64,000 nucleotides of DNA from Micromonosporaceae bacterium KJ-029 (GCA_005402585.1 BIFP01000021.1:62001-126000), one strand, 5' to 3'; counted from the stretch's first letter, positions 7,774-16,464 are shown. Program-made: numbers and translations. Notes: a model not told the origin generated them from the letters alone.

Positions 7774-8364
7774 TCAGGCGACCTCGCAGACCCACCAGCC
7801 GGTTTTGCGGATCACGGTGAAGCGGAGCTTCTGGTCGGCGATCTTCTCGTCCGTGGTGGTCACCGTCACCGTGGTGGTGACCGTGGCGCGGTCGCCGGTC
7901 TCGTTGTCCACCTTCGGGGTGTCCCAGCGGAACCGGGGGTTCTGGTAGGTCGAGGCATATTTCTCCACCTCGGCGACCTTGGCCCGGATCTTGTCGTGGT
8001 CGCGGGAGGCGGTGCAGACCAGCTTGGCCGCCTTGGCCGCGTCCCGCTCCTCGTAGACCGCAGTGAGGAACTCGTCGACCGCCACCGACGGCTCCGCGGC
8101 GCCCTCGCCGGACTCGGTGTTGCGCAGCGCCAGGAAGGCGGCCACGCCGCCACCGGCGCAGAGCAGCAGCACCACGGCCAGGGCGATCGAGGCCACCAGA
8201 GCACCGCGCCTGCGGGGCGGGCCGGCCGGCGACTGGTACGGCGGATAACCGGGCGGGGACGGCGGGACCGACGGGCCCTGGGCGGCGTCCGGCCCGGCTG
8301 GCGGGCCGGAGTGCGCCGGAGGGACGTCGGTGGGGCCGGTCGGGCCGCCGGGTGGCTGGGTCAT
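7774..8364 (-). CDS. Bitopic protein with Pro-rich cytosolic tail
   Basis: A 196-residue protein of unknown function. It has a Pro/Gly-rich N-terminal tail (1-55), one membrane segment (about 58-82), then an extracellular alpha/beta domain of about 110 residues ending in VCEVA. The outer domain begins with a helix (AVDEFLTAVYEERD) and continues with strands rich in Thr and Val, the style of small NTF2-like DUF4878 domains; this assignment is tentative. The ATG at 8364 is preferred over longer forms because a GGGGGA sequence precedes it and the longer N-terminus lacks coding bias. A protein of the same plan occurs at 58347-58913. Confidence 0.75.
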   Translation of the reverse strand: MTQPPGGPTGPTDVPPAHSGPPAGPDAAQGPSVPPSPPGYPPYQSPAGPPRRRGALVASIALAVVLLLCAGGGVAAFLALRNTESGEGAAEPSVAVDEFLTAVYEERDAAKAAKLVCTASRDHDKIRAKVAEVEKYASTYQNPRFRWDTPKVDNETGDRATVTTTVTVTTTDEKIADQKLRFTVIRKTGWWVCEVA

Positions 8365-8687
8365 CGCGTCCCCCGGGTACGGCGCATCGCCGCGGCGGCG
8401 GCGAGCGTGGGATGGGTGGCCGGGCCGGGCGCCCGTCCAGACCGGAAGGGTAACGGTCCGCCGACCCCGCGCGGAGTGCCCGGTGTCTCCCGCACGGAAC
8501 GACGCGATCGGCTTCCCGCTGGTCGGGTGTCGCAAATGTGACCGAAGGCCGTCGGCCGTGCGCGTCCTGTTGATGGGACCAGCGCGCCGTCCTACCGTCG
8601 CTCAGGCACGCTCGGGCCGGGCCGGGGCGCAGGGGCGTCGGACCGGCGGGCGGCGCCGTGACCAGGTACGACGCCCGGAGGCAGTGC
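8365..8687. other. Intergenic region without a recognised gene
   Basis: About 320 bases between two divergent hypothetical genes. I find no ORF with convincing codon bias, no strong hairpin and no clear promoter boxes. It must carry both upstream regions. Confidence 0.4.
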
Positions 8688-9140
8688 ATGCGCGACACGG
8701 ACAACACCCCCCGAGCCCAGTTCCCGCTGGGGGCACGAGGGGGCAGCCGGACGACCGGCGGTGACTCCTCCGACCGGCTGCCGGTCAACGAGCGGTCGTA
8801 CCGGCGGCCCGTCGATCCGGCTACCGCCCCGGAACCGGCCGGCGGGCGGGACGAGGAGGGCCCCGGGTACGTGATCCACCTGCCCATTCGGGTGGGCGAC
8901 CTGGCCGCCGCGACCGCCCTGGCCGGCCGGGTGGCGACCTCGCTGAACTTCCTGCCCGAGCTGGACGCCGGTGAGACCGAGGTGTCGACCGCCGACGACC
9001 AGAACAACCGGCAACGCGTCTTCTGCGACCTCCTGCTGCCCGACCGCACCCGCTGCCCGCAGCCGTACGACCACAAGGGCCCGTGCGGGGAACTGCCGAC
9101 CGCGCCGGAGCAGCGTCCCGCCTCCCGGCCCGCCGGCTGA
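8688..9140 (+). CDS. Hypothetical soluble protein, 150 residues
   Basis: I do not recognise a family. The N-terminal 55 residues are Arg/Pro/Gly-rich and probably disordered. The rest has an ordered segment starting YVIHLPIRVGDLAAATALAG..., followed by a C-terminal part with three cysteines (FCDLLL, RTRC, GPCGE) that could bind a metal or form disulfides. The ATG at 8688 is chosen because GGAGG lies 7 bases upstream; a GTG at 8658 is also in frame. It is the first gene of a plus-strand run with DUF4177 and RidA genes. Confidence 0.7.
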   Translation: MRDTDNTPRAQFPLGARGGSRTTGGDSSDRLPVNERSYRRPVDPATAPEPAGGRDEEGPGYVIHLPIRVGDLAAATALAGRVATSLNFLPELDAGETEVSTADDQNNRQRVFCDLLLPDRTRCPQPYDHKGPCGELPTAPEQRPASRPAG

Positions 9141-9143
9141 CCG

Positions 9144-9149
9144 TAGGCT
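9144..9149 (+). promoter_or_regulatory. -10 box TAGGCT upstream of the DUF4177-ridA unit
   Basis: TAGGCT lies 41 bases before the ATG at 9191. It would give a short leader containing a GAGGGAG ribosome-binding site, unlike the leaderless genes elsewhere in the window. Confidence 0.35.
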
Positions 9150-9190
9150 GTGCCCCGAAGTGTCGACGCCATTGAGGGAGCACTCCACCG

Positions 9191-9346
9191 ATGCAGAAGT
9201 GGGAATACGCCACCGTCCCGCTGCTGGTCCACGCGACCAAGCAGATCCTCGACAACTGGGGTGAGGACGGCTGGGAACTCGTCTCCGTCGTCCCCGGGCC
9301 GAACCCGGAGCAGCTCGTCGCCTACCTGAAGCGGCCGAAGGCGTGA
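9191..9346 (+). CDS. DUF4177 family small protein
   Basis: A 51-residue ORF beginning MQKWEYATVPL and containing the EDGWELVSVVPG signature of DUF4177 proteins, small beta-rich cytosolic proteins of unknown function. GAGGGAG lies 10 bases upstream. Its TGA overlaps the GTG of the RidA gene by four bases (GTGA), so the two are translationally coupled. The pairing of a DUF4177 gene with RidA and the metallo-hydrolase is also seen near mycobacterial crp. Confidence 0.85.
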   Translation: MQKWEYATVPLLVHATKQILDNWGEDGWELVSVVPGPNPEQLVAYLKRPKA

Positions 9347-9813
9347 GTGTCGTGACGAACGGGCCGCACGGAAAGTTGGCGGAACTGGGGCTGGAACTGC
9401 CGGAGGTGGTTCCGCCGGTGGCGAGCTACGTGCCGGCGGTGCAGTCCGGGCACCACGTGTACGTCTCCGGGCAGCTGCCGATGGCCGAGGGCAAGCTGCT
9501 GGCCACCGGCAAGGTCGGCGCCGGCGTCTCCGCCGAGCAGGCCAAGCAGCTCGCCCAGCGATGCGCCCTAAACGCACTCGCCGCGATCGACTCGCTGGTC
9601 GGTCTGGAGAACGTCGTCAAGATCGTCAAGCTGACCGGCTTCGTCGCCAGCGCACCCGGCTTCACCGGCCAGCCCGGCGTCATGAACGGCGCCTCGGACC
9701 TGTTCGGTGCCGTCTTCGGCGAGGCCGGCCGGCACGCGCGCAGCGCCGTCGGCGTCGCCGAACTCCCGCTGGACGCACCGGTCGAGGTCGAGGTCATCGT
9801 CGAGGTCTCCTGA
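9343..9813 (+). CDS. RidA/YjgF family protein
   Basis: A 156-residue member of the RidA superfamily, trimeric cytosolic enzymes that in the best studied cases hydrolyse reactive enamine/imine intermediates from PLP enzymes. The sequence shows GHHVYVSGQLP, the central GLENVVKIVKLTGFVAS helix-strand unit and a C-terminal VEVEVIVEV strand. I see no clear match to the catalytic Arg of canonical RidA (the segment reads AGRHARSAVGVAELP, where an Arg is present but offset), so it may belong to a side branch. The GTG overlaps the DUF4177 stop. An inverted repeat follows five bases after its stop. Confidence 0.88.
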   Translation: MSVVTNGPHGKLAELGLELPEVVPPVASYVPAVQSGHHVYVSGQLPMAEGKLLATGKVGAGVSAEQAKQLAQRCALNALAAIDSLVGLENVVKIVKLTGFVASAPGFTGQPGVMNGASDLFGAVFGEAGRHARSAVGVAELPLDAPVEVEVIVEVS

Positions 9814-9818
9814 CCTCT

Positions 9819-9891
9819 CGCGATCTTGCAGTTTCCCCCGGACGAAAGCCCCTCGGCAGGGCGAATCGGGGACCGAAACTGCAAGATCGCG
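9819..9891. repeat. Palindromic repeat with 17-bp arms
   Basis: Arms CGCGATCTTGCAGTTTC (9819-9835) and its exact complement (9875-9891) enclose 39 bases that can pair further (CCCC/GGGG). It starts five bases after the ridA stop and ends 20 bases before the -10 box of the next gene. It may act as a terminator and looks like a dispersed intergenic repeat, but no other copy is visible in this window. Confidence 0.65.
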
Positions 9892-9911
9892 GGGCCGTGC
9901 CCGTGGGGTCG

Positions 9912-9917
9912 TACGAT
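9912..9917 (+). promoter_or_regulatory. -10 box TACGAT of the metallo-hydrolase gene
   Basis: TACGAT lies 7 bases before the ATG at 9925, fitting a leaderless transcript that would also carry the adenylate cyclase gene. Confidence 0.5.
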
Positions 9918-9924
9918 CGCAGCC

Positions 9925-10746
9925 ATGGGAGGGCATGTGACGGGGGCGGTGACCGCCCTGGCCAGCGAACTGCCGGAGTGGGTGACGTTGCTGCGCGCGC
10001 CCAACCCGGGGCCGATGACGCTGGACGGGACCAACACCTGGCTGCTGCGGGCTCCCGGGGCGGCGCACGGCGTACTCGTCGATCCGGGCCCGGCCGACGA
10101 GGCGCATCTGGCGGCGATCACCGCGCGGGGGCCGATCGGCCTGGTGCTGATCACCCATGGGCATTCCGACCACACCGAGGCATCGCCGCGCCTGCACGAG
10201 CTGCTCGACGGGGTGCCGGTGCGGGCCGCCGACCCCGCGCACAGCATCGGCGGCCCGCCGCTCGACGGCGCCGCCCTCGACGGGCACGGCCTGGACATCC
10301 GGCTCGTGCCGACCCCCGGGCACACCGCCGACTCGGTCTGCTTCCTGGTCGAGCACGGCGGCTGGCGGGTGGTGCTGACCGGCGACACCATCCTGGGCCG
10401 CGGCACCACCGTGGTCGCCCACCCGGACGGGCACCTCGGCGACTACCTGGCCAGCCTGGAACTGCTCTCGACGTACCGCGGGATCCCGGCGCTGCCGGGA
10501 CACGGCCCGGCGCTGGCCGACTGCGGTGCGGCCGCCGACTTCTACCTTGCCCACCGCCGCGCCCGGCTGGACCAGGTCCGGGTGGCGCTGGACGAGGGCG
10601 CGCGGACCGCCGCCGAGGTGGTCGCGAAGGTGTACGCGGACGTGGACCGGTCGTTGTGGTGGGCGGCGGAGTGGTCCGTCCGCGCCCAACTGGAGTACCT
10701 GGGCCGGGAATCCGACGGCGGCAGCGCGGGGTTGGACCGACCGTGA
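9925..10746 (+). CDS. Metallo-beta-lactamase-fold hydrolase (Rv3677c type)
   Basis: A 273-residue cytosolic MBL-fold hydrolase with the dinuclear zinc motif THGHSDH (H78, H80, D82, H83), then PGHTADS, the bridging Asp of LTGDTILG and PGHGP. The C-terminal helices (LAHRRARLDQVRVAL...) are typical of the LACTB2-like branch, in which the human protein is an endoribonuclease, so a nucleic-acid or thioester substrate is possible. The ATG at 9925 is preferred over an upstream in-frame ATG inside the palindromic repeat. Its TGA overlaps the GTG of the cyclase gene by four bases. Confidence 0.88.
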   Translation: MGGHVTGAVTALASELPEWVTLLRAPNPGPMTLDGTNTWLLRAPGAAHGVLVDPGPADEAHLAAITARGPIGLVLITHGHSDHTEASPRLHELLDGVPVRAADPAHSIGGPPLDGAALDGHGLDIRLVPTPGHTADSVCFLVEHGGWRVVLTGDTILGRGTTVVAHPDGHLGDYLASLELLSTYRGIPALPGHGPALADCGAAADFYLAHRRARLDQVRVALDEGARTAAEVVAKVYADVDRSLWWAAEWSVRAQLEYLGRESDGGSAGLDRP

Positions 10747-13700
10747 CCTGCCCGGTGTGCGGAACTGTCGCCGTGCCCGGCGCCCGGTTCTGCCACAACT
10801 GCGGCGCCGCACTGCCGGCCGCCGCCACCCTGCCCGCCGCCGAGCGTCGGGTGGTGACCGTGCTCTTCGGTGACCTGTCCGACTTCACCTCGTGGTCGGA
10901 GGACCTCGACCCGGAACGGGTCGGCGCGGTCACCGACCGGGTGCTGGCCGCCCTCGCCGGTGCGGTCAAGACCTTCGGCGGGCACGTCGACAAGCTGACC
11001 GGTGACGGGATCATGGCGGTCTTCGGCGCGCCCGTGGCGCACGAGGACGACGCCGAGCGGGCCGTCCGCGCCGCGCTGTCGATGCAGCGGGCGGTGCGCC
11101 GGGTACTCGACGACGAGCGGGGCGGCGGCGCACCGCTGGGCCTGCGGGTTGGGCTGAACACCGGCGACGTGATCGCCGGCATCCAGGCCGCCATCGAGTA
11201 CACGGTCATCGGCGACACCGTGAACACCGCCGCCCGGCTGGCGGACGCCGCCGCCGTCGGCGCGGTGTACGCCGGGGCGCGCACCGCCGCGGCCACCCGG
11301 CACGTGGCCAGCTGGCGGGCGTTGCGCCCGTTGCGGCTCAAGGGCAAGCGCGAGCCGGTCGAGGCGTACGAGCTGCTCGGCCTGTTGGATGCCCCGGGCA
11401 CCCGCTCCGGCCTCGGTGACGAGGCGCCCTACGTCGGCCGGGAGACCGAAATCGGTCGGGTCGCCGGCCGGCTTGCCGAGGTGATCGACCGTGGCGAGCC
11501 CCGGGTGCTGCTGATGACCGCCGAGGCGGGCATCGGCAAGTCCCGGTTCGCGGCCGAGGTGGAACGCCTCGCCGCCGGATACGACGTGGGCGCCGGACGG
11601 TACGCCGCGCACACCGGTGCCCGGGTGCTCTCGGTGCGTTGCGCCGCGTTCGGCGAGCGCCGCCGGCTCGCCCCCCTCGCCGACCTGGTGCGCGCCGCGA
11701 CGGGTCTGCCCAACGACGCGGCCACAGCGGTCACCCGTCCGGCGGTCGAGGAGCGGCTGCGCCGGCTCGGCCAGCGGCTCGGTCGCGCCCGCACCGATCA
11801 GCCCGCCCCGGTCGCCGTTGACCAACTGCTGGCCCTGCTCGGGTACGCCGAACTGCCCAGCGCCACCGACCAGGTCGAGTGGAGCAACGCCCAGCCCCCG
11901 GCCGACGTCGACGCGGTCCCCAACGCCGTGGCCGACCTGCTCAGCGCGCTCGCCGCGGAGGCGCCATTGATGGTGGTGGTGGACGACCTGCACGACGCCA
12001 CCACCGAGACCATCCGGGCGTTGGAGGTGACCCTGTCCCGGCTCACCGGCCCGGTGCTGGTGCTGCTGCTCGGCCGGCCCGAGCTGGTGCGTACCGCCGG
12101 CACCCTGACCCGGGTCGCGGACGCCGAGGTGCAACCGCTGCCGCCGCTGCGCGGCGCCGACGCGGCCCGGTTGCTCACCAGCTACCTCGGCGGCGGGCGG
12201 CTACCCCAGGCCGACACCGACCGGCTGCTCGCCACCGCCCAGGGCAACCCGTTCTACCTGGCCGAGCTGGTCACCCTGCTGATGGAGCGCGGCGCGCTGA
12301 CCGCCGGGTTGGGCAACGGCTGGCGGCTGGCGCCCGGGTCGCTCGGCAGCCGGCTGCTCTCCCGTGACCTCGCGGCGGTGCTCGCCGCCCGGATCGACGC
12401 CCTTCCCGCCGAGGCCCGTTCGGTGCTGCGGGACGCCTCGGTGGTCGGCGACACCGTGCCCGACGGCGCACTGGAGGCGCTGCGGGAACACCGGGCCGGT
12501 CGCGACGGCCGGCCGGCCGCGGTGGCCGCGGTCGAGCTGGAACGGGCGGTGGAGGAACTGCTGCAACGCCGGATGCTGCACCGCACCCGTACCGGATACG
12601 CCTTCGCCACCCCGCTGATGCGGGAGGCGGCGTACGCCGGGATCAGCAAGGCGGACCTGGCCGAACGGCACGCCGCGCTGGCCCGTTGGGCCGCGCCGCA
12701 GGACGGCGCCCCCGGCGGCCGGGGTGGCTTCACCGAAGTGACCCGGGACGACTTCGTCGCCGGGCACGTCGAACGGGCCACCGCGCTGGCCGACGCGGTC
12801 ACGCTGCGCCCGGACGCGCCGGCCCGGGCGGTCGCACCGCTGGGCGTCGCCGCCCTCGGCCGGGCCGCGCGCCGGTCGCTGCACGCGGGCGAGCCGGCCC
12901 TCGCCGTCGAGTACGCCGACCGCGCCGCCGAGCTGGCCCGGGGCGGCGTGCCGGCCGTCGACCGGGTGGTGCACGCCCGGGCGCTGCTCCAGGTCGGCCG
13001 GGCCGCCGACGCGCTGGCCTTTGCCGAGAAGATCGCCGCGAACGCCGGGGACCAGGCGGCGACGCGGACCAGCGCCCTGCTGCTCGCCGGGCAGGCGCAT
13101 CAGGTGATGGGCGACCTGCGCCGGGCGGAGTCCTGCTGGCGGGAGGCGTTGCAGGTGGCCACCGACGCCGACCTGCCCGCCCTGCGGGCCTCGGCGATGC
13201 GTCGGTTGGGCATGGCGGACTTCCTCGCCGGGCGGTTGGGCCAGGCGAGCAGCCGGCTGGCGGCGTCGTACCAGGTCAGCCTGGCGGTCCAGGACCGCCG
13301 AGGGCAGGCGTGGTCGTTGCAGAACCTGGCCTGGGTGACCACCACCCGGGGCGACTTCGCCGGTACGGCCGCGGTGCTCGGCCGGGCCGCCCGACTCTTC
13401 GCCGAGCTGAAGGACCCGTACGGGCGGGCGTGGCTGCGCGGCACCACCGCGTTCGCCCGGCTGCTCGCCGGCCGGTTGAGTGAGGCGCGCCGGCTGGCCC
13501 GGATCTTCCTGCCGTTCGGCGAGCGGGTCGGCGAGGCGTGGGCGGTGGGCACCCTGCGGGCGGTCGACGCGTACGCCAACGCCGAACTGGGCGACCTGGC
13601 CGACGCCGACCGGGAGGCCCGCCGGGCGTACCGGGAGTTCGCCGCCGCCTCGGACGACTGGGGCCAGGGTTTCGCGCTGGTCGTCCGCGGCGTGGTCGCC

Positions 13701-14312
13701 CGGGGACTGGGCGAACCGGAACACGCCGCCGACCTGCTCACCGACGCGCTGTCGTACGCCCACCGGACCGCCCACCCGCTGCTCACCGGGATGGCCGGGA
13801 CGCTGCGTGGTTTCGTGGCGCTGGACATGGGCGACGTGACCGCCGCCGAACGCGACGCCCGGGCGGTGCTGACCACCGTGGAGCCGCACAACCCGCAGGC
13901 GCCGGCGCAGGTGGCCCCCAGGGTGCTGCTGGCGACGGCCCGGTTGGCGGCGGGGGACTCCGGCACCGCGGTCGGGCTGCTCGCCCCGGTCGCCACGACC
14001 GCCGCGACCACGCCCTCGTTGCTGTTCTCCCGGCGGCAGTCGATCGCCCGCTACGCCTCTGCCCTGCTCGCTCACGGGCAGCGTGAGCAGGCGCTGGACT
14101 GGGCCCGCCGGGCGGTGAACGCGCCGGCCGAGGACGTCCGCAGCCAGGTGATCGCGGCGAGCGTGCTCGCCGAAGCGTTGGCCGCCTGCGGTCGGCAGCC
14201 GGAGGCGTTGGCCTGCGCCGAGGAGGCGGTCCGCCTGGCGTACGGCACCGAGCAGCGCAGCGAGCGGGTCGCCGCCGAGGCGTTGCGGGCCCGCCTGCGC
14301 GCCGCCGGCTGA
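10743..14312 (+). CDS. Adenylate cyclase/AAA-ATPase/TPR regulator
   Basis: A 1189-residue multidomain protein. An N-terminal zinc ribbon (C3, C6, C17, C20) is followed by a class III nucleotide cyclase domain (about 35-210) that keeps both metal Asp residues (D44, D88), the ATP-specifying Lys/Asp pair (K84, D158) and the transition-state Asn/Arg (N161, R165). It should therefore be catalytically competent for cAMP. An AAA-type ATPase follows, with Walker A AEAGIGKS near 265 and Walker B VVVDDLHD near 415. The C-terminal half (about 690-1189) is helical and TPR-like. This is the layout of large mycobacterial cyclase/ATPase regulators but with no LuxR-type DNA-binding end that I can see. The GTG overlaps the upstream stop, so it is coupled to the MBL hydrolase. 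A Crp gene lies 15 kb away. Confidence 0.9.
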   Translation: MTCPVCGTVAVPGARFCHNCGAALPAAATLPAAERRVVTVLFGDLSDFTSWSEDLDPERVGAVTDRVLAALAGAVKTFGGHVDKLTGDGIMAVFGAPVAHEDDAERAVRAALSMQRAVRRVLDDERGGGAPLGLRVGLNTGDVIAGIQAAIEYTVIGDTVNTAARLADAAAVGAVYAGARTAAATRHVASWRALRPLRLKGKREPVEAYELLGLLDAPGTRSGLGDEAPYVGRETEIGRVAGRLAEVIDRGEPRVLLMTAEAGIGKSRFAAEVERLAAGYDVGAGRYAAHTGARVLSVRCAAFGERRRLAPLADLVRAATGLPNDAATAVTRPAVEERLRRLGQRLGRARTDQPAPVAVDQLLALLGYAELPSATDQVEWSNAQPPADVDAVPNAVADLLSALAAEAPLMVVVDDLHDATTETIRALEVTLSRLTGPVLVLLLGRPELVRTAGTLTRVADAEVQPLPPLRGADAARLLTSYLGGGRLPQADTDRLLATAQGNPFYLAELVTLLMERGALTAGLGNGWRLAPGSLGSRLLSRDLAAVLAARIDALPAEARSVLRDASVVGDTVPDGALEALREHRAGRDGRPAAVAAVELERAVEELLQRRMLHRTRTGYAFATPLMREAAYAGISKADLAERHAALARWAAPQDGAPGGRGGFTEVTRDDFVAGHVERATALADAVTLRPDAPARAVAPLGVAALGRAARRSLHAGEPALAVEYADRAAELARGGVPAVDRVVHARALLQVGRAADALAFAEKIAANAGDQAATRTSALLLAGQAHQVMGDLRRAESCWREALQVATDADLPALRASAMRRLGMADFLAGRLGQASSRLAASYQVSLAVQDRRGQAWSLQNLAWVTTTRGDFAGTAAVLGRAARLFAELKDPYGRAWLRGTTAFARLLAGRLSEARRLARIFLPFGERVGEAWAVGTLRAVDAYANAELGDLADADREARRAYREFAAASDDWGQGFALVVRGVVARGLGEPEHAADLLTDALSYAHRTAHPLLTGMAGTLRGFVALDMGDVTAAERDARAVLTTVEPHNPQAPAQVAPRVLLATARLAAGDSGTAVGLLAPVATTAATTPSLLFSRRQSIARYASALLAHGQREQALDWARRAVNAPAEDVRSQVIAASVLAEALAACGRQPEALACAEEAVRLAYGTEQRSERVAAEALRARLRAAG

Positions 14313-14468
14313 GGTCCCGCCGCCGCGTGGTCCGATTCGTCCCACCGATGTGCGGCGGGTACGGATCTGACGGTTTCGGGGATGTGGGCTGTCGGGGGTG
14401 GCCGCTAGCGTGACAGCTTGCACATGGCCGTCAGTTTGACAGCCGTGCCGTCAAGGGGGAGGGCTCAG

Positions 14469-14942
14469 ATGAGGCTGCCGCGTTCGGTCGCGGGTTGGAC
14501 GATCGCGGTTTTCGGCGTGTTGGCGCTGGTGATGGGCGCGGTCGGGTTGCTCTGGCCGGAGGCGCTGCTGCGGATGCTCGGCTTCGAGATACCGGCGACC
14601 CGCGCACCCGGCGACTACACCGGCGTGTTCGTGACTGCGTCGTCGATGGCCTCGTTCAACATGGGGGTCTACTACCTGCTCGCCACCGCCACCGAGTGGC
14701 GCGCGTTCTACCGCTTCACTGTGGTGTTCCGGCTGGTGACGTTCACGGTCTTCACTCTCGCGGTGCTGTCCGATGTCGCACCCGGCCGGTTCTTCGGGGT
14801 GGCGGCGTGGGAAGGCGCCGGAGCGCTGGCCACCGCCGCCGGGCTCTGGTGGGACGCTCGCCGCGCCAATCCGTCCCGCGACGGGTCGGCGGACTCGGCC
14901 GCGAACGCGGCAGCGGGCTCGGCCGCCGATGCGGTTCACTGA
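14469..14942 (+). CDS. Small multi-pass membrane protein
   Basis: A 157-residue protein with about four membrane segments (residues 8-30, 47-70, 78-98, 103-125) and an Ala/Ser/Asp-rich C-terminal tail. No family recognised. The ATG at 14469 is chosen over an ATG at 14418 because GGGGGAGGG lies a few bases upstream. It ends 31 bases before the kinase gene start on the same strand. Confidence 0.75.
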   Translation: MRLPRSVAGWTIAVFGVLALVMGAVGLLWPEALLRMLGFEIPATRAPGDYTGVFVTASSMASFNMGVYYLLATATEWRAFYRFTVVFRLVTFTVFTLAVLSDVAPGRFFGVAAWEGAGALATAAGLWWDARRANPSRDGSADSAANAAAGSAADAVH

Positions 14943-14960
14943 GCGGCCAGTCGGGTTGGG

Positions 14961-14966
14961 TATTTT
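14961..14966 (+). promoter_or_regulatory. -10 box TATTTT of the kinase gene
   Basis: TATTTT lies 7 bases before the GTG at 14974. This AT-rich run is conspicuous against the surrounding composition and fixes the kinase start. Confidence 0.55.
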
Positions 14967-14973
14967 CGAGGCT

Positions 14974-16464
14974 GTGACCGACACTCCGCCCGGCGCTCTG
15001 CCGACGCCCATCGTGCCCGGTCTGACTGATTTGCAGGTCTTTGCCCGGGGAGGGTACGCGACGGTCTACCGGGCCACGCAGATCTCCGTGGGCCGTGAGG
15101 TCGCGGTCAAGGTGGAGAATCGCACCCTGGCCAGCGATCGGGACCAGGCGCGTTTCCTGCGCGAGGCGCGGGCGGCCGGCCGGATGTCGTCCCACCCGCA
15201 CGTGGTCGACCTGTTCGACGTCGGCGTCACCATCGACCAGCACCCGTACCTGATCATGGAGCTCTGCGACGGGTCGTACGCCGAGCGGATGCGGACCTCG
15301 CCGCTGGGTGCCGCCGAGGCGCGGGACCTCGGCGTCAAGATCGCGGACGCGCTCGCCCACTCACACGCCGCCGGCGTGCTGCACCGCGACGTGAAACCGG
15401 CGAACATCCTCTACTCGCACTTCAACTCGGCGGTGCTGGCCGACTTCGGGCTGGCCGTGGTCGCCGAGATGCGGGACGCTTCCGTCGCCCTGGAGGTGCT
15501 CACTCCGGCGTACGCGCCGCCGGAGATGTTCAACCACAGCCCGCCGTCGCCCGCCGTCGACGTGTACGCGCTCTGCGCCACGCTCTACGCGGTCATGCAC
15601 GGTCGCCCGCCCCGCTGGCAGTCCGAGCGCAACCCCAGCCTGGTCACCGTGCTGGAGATGTTCCACCAGCCGATTCCCGGCCTGCCCGGGATCCCGGACG
15701 ACCTGGTCGAGGTGCTCCGCGCCGGCATGGCCAACGACCCGGGAGACCGGCCCTCGGTTGCGGAACTGCACGACATGCTCGCCAACCTGCAGCTGGAGGG
15801 CCCGGGAGCCTCGGCCGGCGGGGCGACGTTCCCCGTCGGTAGCGCCGCCTCCGGCGGCCGGTACGACGCCGGCCGTCCGGCGCGGGCCGCCGTGCCCGCA
15901 GCCGAGGTTGCCTCCGGCGCCGCCACCGATCGCCGCCGCGGGCGGCGCTGGTTCCTCGGCGCGGCCGGTGTGGTCGCGCTGGCCGCCTCGGCGGGTGTCG
16001 GCGCCTGGGCGGCTGGTGGCACCACGTCGCCACAGCCCACCTTGCCGCCCCGTCCAGCGGCGACCGGGGTCCTCCGCCCGGGCTGCGCCACCCTGTCCGA
16101 GGCGCTGCCGAACGGTGCCCAGTGTGCGGCGGAGCTGGAGTGCTTCGGGCCGGTGCAGGTGCGCGGCCAACGGGCCGTGGCCAGCCGGGTGCCGTGCGAC
16201 ACCTGGCACACCTGGGAGAGCTACGCCGAGGGCGAGCTGCCCGCCGCCCTGGCCGGCGCCGACCATGACGAGATCGTCGCGGATCCGACCGTGCGCCGAA
16301 TCTGCAACGAGGAGACCTTCCGGCTGGTCAGCGGGATCCGCCAGCCGACCGGGTGGAACCTGGAGGTGCTGCCGCCGACCGACCCGGACGTCGACCTGAC
16401 GTACCGCTGTCTGGCCGGGCGGGGCCTGGACGGGCTCGGCTCGCCCACCCTCACCAGTCGCTGA
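14974..16464 (+). CDS. Transmembrane Ser/Thr protein kinase
   Basis: Hanks-type kinase of 496 residues. The cytosolic catalytic domain (about 15-275) has the glycine loop ARGGYATVY, the lysine of VAVKVE (K46), HRDVKPANIL near 137-146, ADFGLA and the APE-like YAPPE. A short linker, a membrane segment (about 322-346) and an extracellular domain of about 125 residues follow. The outer domain has six or more cysteines and a CDTWHTWESYAEG segment, suggesting a disulfide-bonded sensor that I do not recognise. It lacks PASTA repeats, so it is not PknB-like. I chose GTG 14974 over an upstream ATG inside the previous gene because of the -10 box. Confidence 0.9.
   Translation: MTDTPPGALPTPIVPGLTDLQVFARGGYATVYRATQISVGREVAVKVENRTLASDRDQARFLREARAAGRMSSHPHVVDLFDVGVTIDQHPYLIMELCDGSYAERMRTSPLGAAEARDLGVKIADALAHSHAAGVLHRDVKPANILYSHFNSAVLADFGLAVVAEMRDASVALEVLTPAYAPPEMFNHSPPSPAVDVYALCATLYAVMHGRPPRWQSERNPSLVTVLEMFHQPIPGLPGIPDDLVEVLRAGMANDPGDRPSVAELHDMLANLQLEGPGASAGGATFPVGSAASGGRYDAGRPARAAVPAAEVASGAATDRRRGRRWFLGAAGVVALAASAGVGAWAAGGTTSPQPTLPPRPAATGVLRPGCATLSEALPNGAQCAAELECFGPVQVRGQRAVASRVPCDTWHTWESYAEGELPAALAGADHDEIVADPTVRRICNEETFRLVSGIRQPTGWNLEVLPPTDPDVDLTYRCLAGRGLDGLGSPTLTSR

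Noticed and set aside
9561..10742. N-terminal extension of the adenylate cyclase over ridA and the MBL gene
   Set aside because: The zinc ribbon begins at the GTG overlapping the MBL stop; upstream residues are Arg/Gly-rich shadow sequence.
12201..14423. Minus-strand open frame of 740 codons opposite the cyclase gene
   Set aside because: Antisense shadow typical of GC-rich DNA; no recognisable domain, Gly/Arg/Gln-rich composition, and the plus strand holds a clear multidomain protein.
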